Source: Acholoe squamosa
Lineage: Eukaryota; Annelida; Polychaeta; Phyllodocida; Polynoidae
Direction: 5' to 3'
Assembly: GCA_949317995.1 (NCBI GenBank)
Contig: OX439035.1
Span: forward strand, 76,220,394 to 76,284,393
DNA length: 64,000 nt
Positions 42,869 to 57,237 of the stretch are shown here, in pieces. How positions within the stretch are numbered: the stretch's first letter is position 1; the number at the start of each line of letters is the position of its first letter. A model generated the notes under the pieces. The model was not told the DNA's origin, did no database searches, and saw only the letters and a program-made list of their open reading frames with translations. The translations under genes and the position numbers were made by a program.

Positions 42869-43151
42869 AGGGAGTGGTCATTATTTATCAACAGGGGGAT
42901 GGTGGGTTTGAGGGGGGGGCACAAAAATTTCAGACCCCTCCCCAGGGGGGGAGACTAAAGAAATGTTGAATCCTCTTGAGGGGGGGGGCTAAAAAAATTT
43001 ACCCTCAAAAATCCTGTGTGCTACTAGAGATCAAAGAGGGGGGCGAAAATTCTCGCATAAAATTTTGACTGCCGTTGAAGTGGGGTGGGCGTAAAAGATT
43101 TTCGCGCATCCGCGCGAAAACCCACCAACCCCCTGTTGATAAATACACCAT
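42869..43151. mobile_element. G-run MITE-like element, family B (copy 1)
   Basis: AGGGAGTGGTCATTATTTAT ... GGTGGGTTTG on the left is inverted by CCCACCAACCCCCTGTTGAT then AAATACACC on the right. The interior has several G7-G9 runs. Copy 2 is at 55964-56273. Confidence 0.8.
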
Positions 43152-43720
43152 AGAGACTAGACGTAAAGTCTCTGCTTACATGGTTCACCCATCACGCTTT
43201 TCGTCTGTATTCATGTAGGCCTGAGTATCATGTAAATCTTACAGGGCTGATACACGTATTGGGTGTGCACTGGTAGTCGGGAGACCCAACTTAATTTTTT
43301 GTAGTGCATGACTAATTCCTAGCTGGTGATGATAAATTTCAGTCCCCCTGTACCTCCGGCCTTTAGGCCTATTTGAGACCAGGGCTTCTTTGAGTACTGT
43401 TTTCTGCTTGACATTGCTATAAGACATCCTGATATTTGTTGGGTTTGAAAAAAGGGATTTTTTTCTTTCATTTCTGATCATATGCCCTATTTTAGCGAGC
43501 CATTTCGTTTATATTTTTCTCTCTAGTGGGCAGTGATGAGAAAAAAGCACCTGAGAAATTTTTACTCTGCATGGTGATAATCATCTAATATGGAGACATT
43601 TTATTTGTTTTATTTGATAATCAATCCCATCCCATCTGCACTGAACCACATCCTGCCATGGTAGACTACGTCAGAGTCAGAGAACTATTGATTAGTTTGA
43701 CACCGAACCTCTGCACTGTT

Positions 43721-43756
43721 TATAAATAGTGCCGATACGTGCAGTCACATGACTGC
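43721..43756 (+). promoter_or_regulatory. TATA box and palindromic E-box, proposed kinesin promoter
   Basis: TATAAATA at 43721-43728 is followed by the palindrome GCAGTCACATGACTGC (43741-43756), which contains a CACATG E-box. A 5'UTR exon from about 43750 to a strong donor (CAG^GTAAGG, ending 43933) could splice to an acceptor at 44487 (TATACAG), which leads directly into the first coding exon. Proposed from position and consensus only. Confidence 0.45.
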
Positions 43757-44549
43757 TCTACTCCCCAGCACAGCTTGCCTCACCTGTCCTCACTCGCCTG
43801 CTGCCGAACTTGCACAGACATGTGTTGGGAGAGTGGAGATTGGTTGAGGTGTGTCTGCTGGGGGGGGGGGAGTGTTGTGTGTTGTGAGCGATATTAGGTT
43901 CTCCAGTACCAAATGCCACAGCAGACAGGTCAGGTAAGGCCATGTATGATGCCTTAAACGTACATTCTATCCTCTCCAGCGACTTATCGAAAAGTATTTC
44001 AACCTAGTTTTATCAGACAATTCGTCCCCAAGGGGAATAGCCACTATAGATCTGTAGCAGTATGACTAGAGCAAAACGGTTGCCATGGTTATTGTGTAAA
44101 CATCTAAGCAGGTTTCATCAAGGAGAGGGAGCATTCCAGGAGCCCGTTAGAGCCCCAAATGAAATAGGGGTGTACTCAGAGCTGCCTGGGTATAAATATT
44201 CTAGGCCTTTATGCCACAGTCTGAGATAGCCGGACACTGGTATAATCTAGCTGTATAAACATGCATAATAGATTAGCCTACATGGTTCCCCGTCCCCCAG
44301 GTACATAGTTGGTAAAATAGGGTATAGGGGATAGGCCTATTTGGGACAATAGCTGAGGATAACAGCCCTCATATTCAACTGCATTATACCCAAACAGCAT
44401 ATAGATGACCTTTGTTCAGACAGTATCTTTATCATCTTTTTATTATTATTATTAGCCTTGCATCCGTGTGTTGATATCTTTATACAGGTGATGCCCCATC
44501 TGACGTATTGATATTATAATATCGCTGGTTGAGGTTTAATTCTCTCATC

Positions 44550-47500
44550 ATGGGGGAGAATATTAAGGTGGCCGTCCGTGTGCGGCCCTTTGTATCCTTT
44601 GTCGAATGTTCAAAACATAGTGCTAGTAACCAAAATAATGCCAATAAGCAATGTTGACTTTTATTGTATGGATTCCCCACTTCATACTCTAAGCTCCAAC
44701 TTTTATGGAAAAGCATTGTCGGCCTAGTCGAAGAAAACCTAAAATCTACTACCAAATACTAACTTAGATTTTCTAATGAACCCTAGGCCTATATGTATAG
44801 TCCCTTCTGGAATGTATGCGAATGTGCTGATAGTATGTATAACCCTCTGATGCGAGTGTCATATCACACCTCATGAGAGGGAATTATGGTAACTTAACGA
44901 TGAACATAGAACTCGAGAGAGAAGAAACGTGGTGCCCAGCTGATCGTCAAGATGGAGGGTAAAACTACCTCCCTGTTTAACCCAGAGGAACCCAAATCAG
45001 CCCCACGACAGTTTTCGTACGACCACTCTTACTGGTCACATGACGGGTACAAGGAGACGCCCAAAGGCTACCTAGAACCGAGCACAAGGGCCTATACAGA
45101 CCAGGTAGGGTTTGTATTGAAACGTATTCGTTCGAAGAAATAATTTAATTCAGTTTGATATCATCAATGGAGATTTTGTCATAATTATCTTAATCGCCTG
45201 AGTTACTGACCAGCGGATTTAAATGGCATTTATGGAGGGGTATTTCCCATTGGATTTAATTGGATAAGTTATTTGGCTATATGGCTTCTGTGTTATACAC
45301 TGGATGAGCCTGCTGATTTTACTTGCATACTTTATATTAATTCCTCCAGGACCGTGTATTTAGTAACCTTGGTGTACCCATGCTGGAGAACGCATGGCAG
45401 GGTTATAATTGTTCCATATTCGCCTATGGTCAAACCGGAAGTGGGAAGAGCTACTCCATCGTCGGTCATGGCGCTAACCACGGTGAGCCGCTCCTTGCAT
45501 GTGTATCTTTTATTCAGAAGCAGTCTAAGTGCCATGCTCCAATGGAGGTCAGATTTAGTTATCAACAAGTTATTTAAAACTATAAATGGAGTATATATGC
45601 CCGCCATGGTTCATATACAAGTGACGTGATGAATTAGCTAGAATTACAGACCAACTAACATGGAAATTCTTACATTTTCAACCAGTTATTCAATACTAGT
45701 ATGTTACTTTGTGAAAATCATGCAGGTACAATTATATATGGCAGTAAAAAGATTTAACGTCCATTACCTCTTTTACACGCGTCCATTACCTCTTTGACAC
45801 GCACATTTTCCTGTAGGTCTTGTGCCCCGTGTATGTGAGCGTCTATTCAGTGACATGGACGCACGTCGCGATCCCGGCGTGCACTACGAGGTGACCTTCT
45901 CCATGCTCGAGATTTACAACGAGAACGTTCGAGATTTACTAAATCCTACTAAGAACAACAAGAGGAAGTTAGCAATCAGAGAGAGGCCAGATAAAGGATT
46001 TCATGGTGAGTCCAATATAGGGCATAGAGCTCCCATGCCATGGTTTAATAACTACCAGTTGTCCATAGAACTCCATTGTTTGCAACCAACAGTTTACCCC
46101 TCTGACTCTTTCTAATCAGCCTACTTGTAACCCATATTGATCCTGTGGCTGCAATTAGATCGACTGTGGATTAGATGTAGCATAATATACATAGTTTGAC
46201 AGTTTTCTATAATGAGCCAAAAATATATTAGCATGTACTAAAGCACGTTAATCTGACATTAGCGATATCATTTAGGTCTCTTTCGATTGCCGATGATCAG
46301 ATGACAGGTACAATTCCGTGAAATTAAAGCGTTTCGACGACGTATACCCTAATAATAACAGCAGTTTTTGCCTTATAGTGGAGGGGCTGACCCTACGACC
46401 AGTGGGGTCCTACGATGACATACGACTCCGTATGTCAGAGGGAGAACGGAACAGAACCATTGCCGCCACCAAAATGAACGAGACCAGCAGGTAATTGCGC
46501 GATTTGGCATTAAATACTTTAGCACGAAACTGTTGGCTTTGAGGGGGGAGATTTTCTCTCCAATCAAAGCCAAAGTTTCTCATTACTGGTAAACGTATCG
46601 CACAGAATTTGCACAAAATTTGCTGCCGACAGGACAACAGTTATTGCAATGTAATTTAAGTGCCTGTTCCACAGGCATAAATCGGTCGATTTTTTCTATA
46701 CTTTTGATTATAAATCGTCGGATAATGGCTATTCCGACCGATTTTATGCCTGTGGAACCACCGCATAATAAGTTGCAAATTATAAGACTCCCTTATTTGT
46801 CAACTGATGTGTTATCGATATCTATAAATAGCCCTTGGAAAATCTAATTAGTCTACTTTTATTCCAGTCGAGCACATACAATCGTTGCCATCCAATTTGC
46901 TCAGAATGAGATGAAGACAAAAACGACAAAACATTCAGTCATCAACCTGGTCGATCTGGCTGGAAGGTATGGTGTCTTACCTTCACATATAGTTTTGTAT
47001 AGCAATATTATGGCTTGGGCTGTAGCAAAGAAACTTTCCCTATCGTGGAAAACGCATAAAGAAAAGATAAGGAGGCAAAAATATTTTCCTCCAATTGGAC
47101 ATCACAAGATAGGAATTGTCCAAATGACAGAGGTGTAAACGCAAATCGATTTTGAAAGAATTACAAATTATATTCGCAATGATAAGATGAATATACATTG
47201 CTTGCATTGGTTAGTGAGCGGGTCAAACAGACGGAGGCTGAGGGAGACCGTTTTAGAGAGGCCCAGAACATTAACCAATCCCTGCTGTGTCTTGGTAATG
47301 TGCTCAAAGGTAATGTCTCCTGACTTAATCACAAGAAAATAAGAAGTTGTCGGTGATAGTTTGGCATACGTTCTGATTGGAATTACACTGTAAAAACAGT
47401 GTTTAGGGATTAAACACCAGTGTTTAGGACTTAAACACTTGTTTAAAAACTTATTTGTCCCACTTTTCTAAACGCTTCTTTAGTGCTAAACGCTTTCAAT

Positions 47501-50500
47501 TTTAAACGTGTTTAACTATAAGGTGTTTAACCAAGTGTTTAGGTGTTTAAATGCGGGTGTTGAGAAAATTTGCTGTGTATCTTTGAAGCAATCTTATGAA
47601 TAATAAAGGCTGGATCAGGATCAGATCCTCAATTAATGGTTGAATTGTTTGTGGTTTTATCTTGCCCTTTTACGCTTTCAGCTCTTTGTGAAAAGTGCAA
47701 AGGAAAGAAGGTTAATGGTAAGTACCTCTTTGAATTCAAGTACCTTTCGCACCTAATATATTCTGTAGAATGACATGAACTCGGCTTATTGAATTTCCAG
47801 TTAATGATAAAACTTCTCGTAATTTTGCACTTCATGAGATCAATTGTAATTAGAAATATATCGAATCTTCATAATATCTCCCATTACGTACGATAGCTAA
47901 GTTCTTCACAACAAAACATCATCAGAACGACTCCAATTATTGATCGATGTTTTTGAACAGTTCCTTTCAGGGATTCCGTTCTAACAAAACTGCTTAAGAA
48001 TGCCCTCGGCGGAAACAGCAAAACTGTAATGGTAACGTATCCATTCCTCTGTATCCCGATGTTGCAGCATACATAAAATATCAATACTACAATGACATAA
48101 ACTGGGCCAGCCCCAGTGGCGGATCCAGGATTCTCTAGAGGGGGGCCAAGACTTGGTGAAAATGGTGAGGTACTACATGGACCAGAGCACCGCAAGCGAA
48201 GCGCAGCAGTAAAAGTAGGGGGGTTTGGGGGCATGCCCCCCCCCCAAGAAAATTTTAAGGGTTAAGAGTTGAAATGGTGCATTCTGATGCCTTCTAATTG
48301 AACATGAATTGAGTATCAGGTCTGTACAATTTAAAGTAAGAAACCACCGTTTTAAAGATTATTGAGTGATAGTGTCAGACATGTATGTCCTCCCCTACAC
48401 ATCATAGAAACCCATAGAGCCAGATTTCCATTCTAGGGCAGTAACCCCATATAACATGAAATATCTGTATACAGTTTCTTGTATTTAAAGGTTTGGGGTT
48501 GAAGCCCAAAAGTAAATTTGAAATTCAAGACTTGAAATGATGCATTCTGGGGCATTCTGGCACACCATATACATGTATTTGGCATGTGCTCTCCATTTCT
48601 CTAAGAAACTTCTGAAACTCAATACTTGAAACAATGCATTTTGAGTCCATTTCACAATCCTTATGGTACCTACTGAACTTAGCCCTTGATAGTAGACCAT
48701 TCTCTCTTGAGATTTGCAATCCTTATTACAGATGGGGTGTCAGGTAGTAGCCCACAAGGAAGATTTGAAATCCTATAGCACAAATGGTGCATTCTGGTGC
48801 TTTCTGAGGACAGACACCCTCAGTTCAAAACCTTACCTAGCCCCCTCTTAAAAAGGAACAAAATGGAATAAACTTGGATCAGTCATATTACAAGAAGTTT
48901 AGGTCATATGTGTTCAGGATCATTAACCCTTTCATCCCATTTCCTGTCTAATCTATACGAATTGAAATTAGGAATTTTAAAGTTACAGTCTGGGTCACTC
49001 TCATCCAGCCAAGTTTCAAATAGGGTTATTATGCCACAGTCATAACTAGCCAATCTAACATTGTATTTGTCAAATTCATATTTAATGCTTCTACAATAAA
49101 GATTCAAAATATCTTTCCATCTCTCATTCCCTGTTAAGGGCCAGGGCCATAGGGCTTTATGATAGCATTTCATGCATAAGGCTGTATATTCCTTTCTTCA
49201 GCAAATCGAACATCAGGATAGATATTTCGACAACTAGCTTGGAACCCCTATACTTTCTTAGCTTCATCAGAAAAAATAGCCCACAGATTTGGCACCTTAT
49301 GGTGGCAATCTGGTGGGAATTTAATTACTTTTAGCCCATCAGAGTGACTCACCTTGACAGTGAGGGGCAAATCAGACCTAAGGGCCCATAGATATTGGGA
49401 GGGGGTAGGGGAAATGGAAGTGGTATTTTGACCAGTATTAAATAAAAAGAAATAACTCTCTTGTAAAATTTCAATTTCAATTGCGCATATATATGGGAGG
49501 CCAGCAGTTCATTTCCTTTTGATCTCAGCTTTCCAACGGTATATGGAACACCATATTCAACATATTGCCTCCCTCTCCCTTCCCTCCCCCTCTCTCCCTT
49601 TTTCTCCTCCTCCTCCTCTTTTTATTTTTTTACTTCTTTTTTTTTTTCTTCTTTTTTTTTTTTTTTTTTGGGGGGGGAGGCCCGTTCGCCCCCCCCCCTG
49701 TATCCGCCCTGTCACTCACTGGTATGCTGCTTATACATACATACATTGGCATTCATCCCTTCCTTTAGACCAACAGTCAATGTTTATCTAATTTTGTTCC
49801 ACTATGGACGAAATGAACTTTTGGTCGGGGCTTTGACGTGGGACTACCCCATCAGTCAATACGCTATTGGTTCCAATGTAGACGTCAGAACTACGTACAT
49901 TATCAATGATTATGTTGGTCTGTGTCAATAGTGCTACTGCCATTCATCAATGGTGGAGTATTCAGAAGGTCTCGGTGGGATTGGACTGTCTACATAGTAT
50001 ACTTACCATCTTTTTTAACTATTTTATTCTCACATAGATTGCTGCCATCAGTCCAGATGCAGAGAATTACGAGCAGACACTGTCGACTCTGCGATACGGT
50101 AATTTCCCATTGTGCATTTAATCAGTGGAATAATAGCTACCCTCTGTCACTATGCACCATGATTAAGTACTTCTGGTACTGGTCTGCTCTAATTAATAGG
50201 CTACTGATCGGATCCTAAAAGAAATTATAATCGTAATGTGGGATCAGCGAGTAACCCGCTAGTGCTATATATGCTATACATGATCAGTAGTACCGTATTC
50301 TCCCACATATAAGATGCAGTGCGCGTATAAGATGCACCTAGAGTTTTGGAAAATTCTCAAAAAAATGAAAAATTCATAACTTTGGTTCTACTGAGTGATT
50401 TTTCAAAATTTAAAAACCTGTGTGTAGCTTGGGCCCCCTGGACCCCTCCTGGGTCCCCTTATGCCCTATTATGACCATTATGGCATGTAACATATCAAAA

Positions 50501-50850
50501 GAAAGGTCTTGGTGTCCCCCTTGTGGATCCAAGGAGAACTAAAACCCCTCGGATAAGACGCGTCTTATATGCGGGAGATTACGGTATATTGAGTTATGCT
50601 GTGACTGTGATATTGCTGTGATTGTGATATTGCACGATGACTACAAATGAAATTGGAGCTTTGATAAATTTTAGCCTAAAATGAGTTTAAAGATAAAATT
50701 TCGCTTTTACAGCTGACCGAGCAAAATCCATCCGTACACAGGCCACAGTGAACACAGAGGCCACTGACAAACTCATTAAAGAACTTATCGAGGAACGGGA
50801 GCGACTCCTTCGGGAGCTGAAGTCCAAGGACTCAGGGGGTGACCCAGAAG
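44550..50850 (+). CDS. KIF28: Kinesin exons 1-11: motor domain and neck
   Basis: [14 protein letters not shown] (exon 1), [10 protein letters not shown] (exon 2), [20 protein letters not shown] (exon 3), [15 protein letters not shown] (exon 4), the [16 protein letters not shown] junction (exons 5/6), [20 protein letters not shown] (exons 6/7), [15 protein letters not shown] (exons 7/8), [20 protein letters not shown] (exon 9), [20 protein letters not shown] (exons 10/11). All ATPase motifs are intact, so an active motor is expected. Exon 9 begins at 47961 after AACAG; the nearer TTTCAG at 47970 would shift the frame. Intron 9 (2.0 kb) holds a nested transposon. Confidence 0.94.
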
Positions 50851-53800
50851 GTAAAGGGGTAGAAGGCCTAGTCGTATGAGTAGCATATCGGAATAGTGCA
50901 TGAGTAGTATGTGGAAATAGTGGTTATTATCTGGAGAGTTGTGCGAGGATAACATTATTATTGATGGTATATGGATGTCGTGCTTATCTCGGGGAGATTG
51001 ATGGACAAAAAGCAGACTGGGCACTGTTTCCATATATTATATGGAAACAGTGCAGTCTCTTGAGAGTGGTGAATAGATAATGCCAATAGGACATGTGATT
51101 AGTATAATAGTACCCAGTATTGGGGAAGTGGTGAGAAGATAATGGCATTATAGCATGTGAGTATTATATGGAAATAGTACCCAGTTTCGGGGAAGTGGTG
51201 AGACAATTACGGCATTATAGCATGTGAGTAGTATATGGAAATACATGTAGTACCCAGTCTTGGGGAAGTGGTGAGAAGATAACGACATTATTGCATGTGA
51301 GTATGATACATGGAAATGGTTCCAAACCTCTGGGAGTGGGGAGGGGGTGATGGGAAGAAGATCACACTATTATGGCATGATGAATAGCTTATGGAAACTG
51401 TTACCTCGTCTCTGGGGAGTAGTGAAAAGATAATTGCATTAGGGCATGTGAGTAGCATATGGAAATGGTGCCCAGTCTCTGTCCAGTACAAACACACATC
51501 CAAATGACATATCTGTTAGGGTAAACCGTATAGCCTGTTTTCACTTAAAAATGAGTTCCCACTGGGTGGTGAGTTGTGAGAGGATAGTGGCATTGCCCGT
51601 GAGTAGTACATGTACATGAAAATACCGATTATTCTCTGGGGTGGCACACGATACAGCATCAGGGGGCTATTGTATGTGAATATCATATGCAAATGGTGCT
51701 TGTTCTCCGGGATGGCATGACCAGTGAACAAAAATTATTGTTATATTCATGCCACATAATCAGAATGAACTGACAGAATGAACCTCGCGATGTATAAATG
51801 TTTATCCTGTTGAATTAGTAGAGCTATAGAAATAACATTTTCATTTCATCAAAGCTCAAGTTAAATTCCTGTCTTTCAGAATTACAACGTATTAGAGAAG
51901 AACATGAAAACGAGGTATGTTTTAAAAGCTCTCATTATTATTAACATTATTTCATCACTGAAAGCAGTCTCGTCATTCGAGGTATGATATTGCAATTATG
52001 TCATTTTGAATAACATAGGCTTAATTAAACCTATTCTTATACGCCGTATGGTGGTTACTAGTATGTTGCCTCCCGATGGTTTTTAACTGCAGTGCACTCA
52101 TTCCTGAGATATGTAGGTAAACCTATTGGTATCTTTTCTTGCATTTACTAGATCCGCCGTCACAAAGCACAAATGATAGATATGAAAAAGGCATGGGAGG
52201 ATGAATTATCAAAGGTTCGAAAAGAAATGATGGTAAGTGGCTCACTGCTTCTTTTTTTGTTTTCACTTGTCGACAAGAACATGTTTAAGTTCCAGACTGT
52301 TACCCTCAATTAAATAACCTTAGTCCCGTAAATTTATAGCACAAATTGTTGTATCTTTTAGGATATGCAAGAGGAGGAAAGAAGGAAACTTGAGGAAGAG
52401 AAGAAGAAACCTCATCTCATCAATCTGAATGAGGACCCAGCGCTGTGTGGTAAACTCAACCACATTCTTAAAGAAGGTTAGATCTTCTCAGCATCTTCGT
52501 GGACGTTTTTGTAGTTAATTACACGCCATCCTTGGTTCAATACCTGCATATAATGCATGTCTACTACATACATTCATATCGATTTTGCTTTCAGGGACCT
52601 CAAAGTTCGGCAACGGGAAGCAAAATACAAATCCGGATATAGTTCTAAATGGACCAAGGTAATAGTTTTCTTTTCCTATCATCAAATAGGAAATGTGGTT
52701 ATAATTAAGACATTAATGGGTATAACGCTAAGTGTTGAGGTAATCTCCACTCCTGCTAATGGGCTGACCACTGGTTTTTTTTTTCTAGAGTATGCACTGA
52801 AAAATTTATGATTATTTTTGTTTGGCAGAGTTGTAGCAGATCATGCCATAATCATGTCAAAGAATGGTAAGGTATACCTGGAGCCTAAACACGGAGTCGT
52901 ACTTCATAATGGGTCAGAGATTACATCAAGCGTCAAACTGCAACATCAGGATAGGTATGTGGGATATTTCAGATCTTTCTCGAACTGTGGTTATTCAGTG
53001 AATTGCGTAAAAACGCAATGTAACTAAGTAGAACTTGTAATAAAATTAGATGAACTTAACAAAATATATTACACTGAAAGTATCTGGCAATAATCCCGTA
53101 ATGTTTTTGTTTGTTTTGTTTTTATTATTATTAACCAGAATTAGCCCCTCTTAAATGATCATTGACAACTCGATCCTGCTCTTTTCTATTAATGCAGTTG
53201 GATGCCATTTCTCTTCTTGACATGATGCTATAATCATATCAATTATGTATCAATATCATTTTTAGTACTCTAAAACAAGAATCTTGTTCTTTAATACTAG
53301 TACACGTATAACACATGTCTGTGTAATTCTGTAGGTTACGATTTGGGTCCAACAATTTGTTTGTCTTCAACCACCCTGCCGAGGCTGACAAGCTGGTCAA
53401 AAGTGGCAAGACCCTCAGGGAAATTACATACGAGTTTGCACAGGATGAAATTGCAAAGTGTCAGGGTCTAAACATGGAAAATGGTAGGGAATCAGCAATC
53501 AATAACAGAGTGGCTTGTGGGGTTGAATATTTTGTGTATGTTGACATACATTGCTTAGACCCCTACTCTTGAATGGATATCAAGGACCTTCTGTAGTTAT
53601 ACATTAATTCCTCCTGGAATAGCACATTAACATACCATCCAGGTGATATTTTGAATCAATATTCATATTTGCCTAAGTAATCCTACATACCTCGCATTGT
53701 CAAAAATGCAGGGACGTGGCATTCCATGTGTCCCCTTTGATTACGCCTAAATTTAAAACATGATGGGTCCAAAATGTCATTAATTACACCAATGATTACA

Positions 53801-56712
53801 TTTGAGTTGTGGTCAGTGGTGATGGTCATTTTCTGAGTTAATTGAAAGTTTTATGAATAATGGTCTTCAAATCCCCTAACATCCATAAGAGCTTATTATG
53901 TTTATCATTGGTAATCATTCAAAGCTTCTAATCAACTGTTTGCCTGAAGAATACCTAGGTCTATTTATATGACTCATTTAGACATAGCCCCCCCCCTCCA
54001 CCTCCTAGTTGGAAGACAATGACCTTTGGACATCAATTGGTCGATATCTATTGACCTTTATGTTGGTCGAGGTCTTCTGTTTTCTGATCTGTGTGTGTGT
54101 AATTCTCCCAATGATTATGGGTATTGATACCTTTATAATCATTCCATATACGTCTCAAGTTGTGCCGGATCAATGATATACAAATTGCATCCTTAACAGA
54201 AGATGCAGTGCTCCGGGAGGAGGTGATGTCCATCATGCAGCTGGTACAGGACGTAAACGCCATTGCTGAGGACATGGGCAAACAAGTCACATTCAACATT
54301 GTACTAGTCTCTGCTGCTGCTAGAGGGCTGGAGGAATCCCGTAGGACAGAGGTAGGAATGCTCTTTGATCATCTCTGGGGGCCCTGTATGGGGGGAGGGT
54401 TATCAAATATAATATCCCGAATTTAAGTAGGTTTATACGTGATACACCAATTAGCTGCATTTGTCCTCATGTTGACCCTGTGATAACACTGTACAACGGC
54501 CACAAAAAAAATGGAGACCAAACATACCAACTATACCTAATTTGAGGCTGCCAAGTCTGAAAATGAGGTTTAAAAATGCCTATTGGCTCTCAATTTTGAG
54601 ATATCCATAGGGTGCCATATATGCTGAAAATCCCGCCAATGGCAATGATTTCACTGTGTTCACCTATGTAGTGTAGTCCAAACCTGTGCAACAACTTTCT
54701 TCTATCATTTCTGGCATTTGTCTGGGTAATATCAAAACCTTAAACATTGCTGCAAGTCATATTTCACCCAAAAGTGGCTCCTAAACCTCTATTATTCGAG
54801 GGGTTAAAACCAGTTTTATGGAATCTTATGTGTTCGCTGTTAACATTCTCCATTTGCATAGTTGTGGCAGTTTGGGTAGTCCAGAAGCGAGAGTCCAACT
54901 TAGATCAGGCCACTAGGGGTCAAGATTTACATATATCCACACCAAATAGCCTCGCTTTCATGTACATTGCATTTTAACCCCTGGTTTCGGGGTTATATTG
55001 CTTCATTATGGTACAAGAGAGCCATCTTAAAAAGACAGCCAAATTTCCATGTTAATTTCCTTGCAACACTGACTTCTGGATCATTTAGAGCAACCAGCCA
55101 TGATTTATGGTGAATAAAGTTGTATTTTAACATCAGGATTATCCATAATCTTGTGACTAAAGTGATGGTAATTTGATATTATAACCACAAATAGGCTACA
55201 TAGTAAATGGAAGTCATGACTTGCCCTCAGAGCAGTCATAAGAGGATTTCTGTGAAACAACAGGGCTGAAGACTATGTAGAGTGTGTGGATACACTCCTA
55301 GCACATATTAGAAACTCAAATGCAAGATATCCATGAAGATCCACTTCCTTCATCTGACCTCGCAATATTCCCCAAAAAAAGTGTTGCTCGGTAAGTGACA
55401 TACATGGGGAGAGATTCCAACAGGGCCCCTTACAGATGGAAAAATGCCACCAGAGATAGTAGTTACCCTCTCCTCTAGCGGGCTAGTAATAAGGTCTACA
55501 GTGGGATGAGCCCAACATTGTGTACAAGAGGCATGCAAAACAGTCCCAAACAAGTGCGACTGGCCAACATTTTGAGCTTATTTACTACTTTTACTGCATA
55601 ATACAGAGTCAAAGGTTGAGTAATTCATTAGATATGGGCTTGGAATTCATGGTCAAAGATAAATTGGTCAGATTTGATGTAAAATCTGCTGTTGTATAGT
55701 TTGCACTAATATGGATTTGGCTACTGAGGATGAAAATTAACAATTCTAGGGTAGTATGGGCATCTCAAAATTGAGAGCCACCAGCAAAAAACAGATGTTA
55801 TTTTTGAATTATCCGTGTCAAAATACATAGGAATTAATAGGTTTCAGCTCCGTTGTTTTTTTTTCAAAAAGTGAAAATGTGTTGTACAGTGTAATGGAAA
55901 CATAAGCCCCATAGGATTAGCAAGATTCATGATTACAGGGATATTACACTCTGTTCCCATCTTAGGGAGTGATCATTTTTTAACAACACGGGGGGGGGCT
56001 GGTGGGTTTGAGGGGGGACAGAATTTTTTCAAGCCCTTGACTGGGGGGGTCAGAATTTTTTCAACACCTCTGATGGGGGGGTCAAAATAATTTCACCTGT
56101 TTTCAGTGGAAAACCCTGCACATTACTTTAGGCTAAAAGGGGACGTTCGCGCGCAATTTCCGTCCCTTATAGGGGGGTCGAAAAAGTTTCACCCCCTCAA
56201 GAGGGGGGGTCGAAATTTTTTTTTGCGCGCAAACCGACCAGCCCCCCCTGTTGTTATAAAATGATCACTCCCTTAATCAGGGTAAACCTCAGACCAGTGG
56301 TGTCATTTTCAATGTATCATATCGACGAAATGGTATGCTCTTAGATGGGTATCACACTGACGCTAGATTTGCTGGCATTACCAAAAAGGCTGTAGACTCT
56401 AGTATTCTAGCTATCACACCGCTTAGTGATGTTCCCAATTTTGACCATACCTTTTGGCTTCAGATGTACGTCCGGATGTATGACCTTGAGAACCAGAACG
56501 AGTACTTGTGGAACAGGAACAAGTTTCTGATCCGGCAGAGCCACATGCAGGAGATGTATAACGAGTTTGAGGAGACTGGCTCCTATAAACATGTCCCAAA
56601 GGTATGGAGTTAATCGCTATCAAAATCCAAATATAGCCAAATAGACATTTAGATAATGATGATCCTCTTTGAATCAATGGCTGACACGAGCAATCTAAGT
56701 TGTAGAGCATGC

Positions 56713-56796
<84 letters not shown>

Positions 56797-57164
56797 ACTA
56801 TGGATTCTATTAGGCAATTACATACATGTACGTTGCTTAAATGACAAAGGGGCCTTGATTTGGCACTTTGATTTCTTTCTTTTTTTTCATTTCTCATATT
56901 ATTTGTTCTTTAATCTGATAATCTGACAGGAAGAAGATCCATTTTGGGAGCCTGCCGACACAGAGGTCACTGTGGGTGTAGTACCGGTTCCGCTTAACTA
57001 CATCGCTCACCAGGTGGAGTTTGATGAGGATCCACTGACTGTAATTGACTACCGGGCCCGGCACATTGGTTTCCTTAAAGTGGAATTTGTGCCCTGCAAC
57101 TCTAAGGGTGTTGAGGATGATTCTCTGGTCACCGAGGATCCCATGGACCTGGTACTATTAATAT

Positions 57165-57237
<73 letters not shown>

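Larger units (their letters stand above)
48114..49711. mobile_element. hAT-like non-autonomous element in kinesin intron 9
   Basis: The left end CAGTGGCGGATCCAGGATTC is mirrored by CCCCCTGTATCCGCCCTG at 49694-49711. CAGTGGCGGATCCAGG is a terminus often seen on hAT-type elements of marine animals and fish. The inner flanks carry long G and C runs. Inside is a non-LTR endonuclease fragment (48904-49173). No transposase was recognised. An 8-bp target duplication is not evident. Confidence 0.6.

Noticed and set aside
47971-48031. Kinesin exon 9 starting at the stronger-looking acceptor TTTCAG (47970)
   Set aside because: That start breaks the frame at once. The upstream AACAG restores VPFRDS, the conserved kinesin segment.
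49519-49791. Pro/Phe-rich ORFs at 49.5-49.8 kb
   Set aside because: They come from a pyrimidine tract and homopolymer runs within a transposon end.
53790-56463. An extra kinesin exon at 56290-56463 in front of exon 19
   Set aside because: The frame is open there, but exon 18 ends in phase 0 and joins cleanly to 56464 after TTCAG, giving the conserved [11 protein letters not shown]. The upstream open stretch has no conserved residues.
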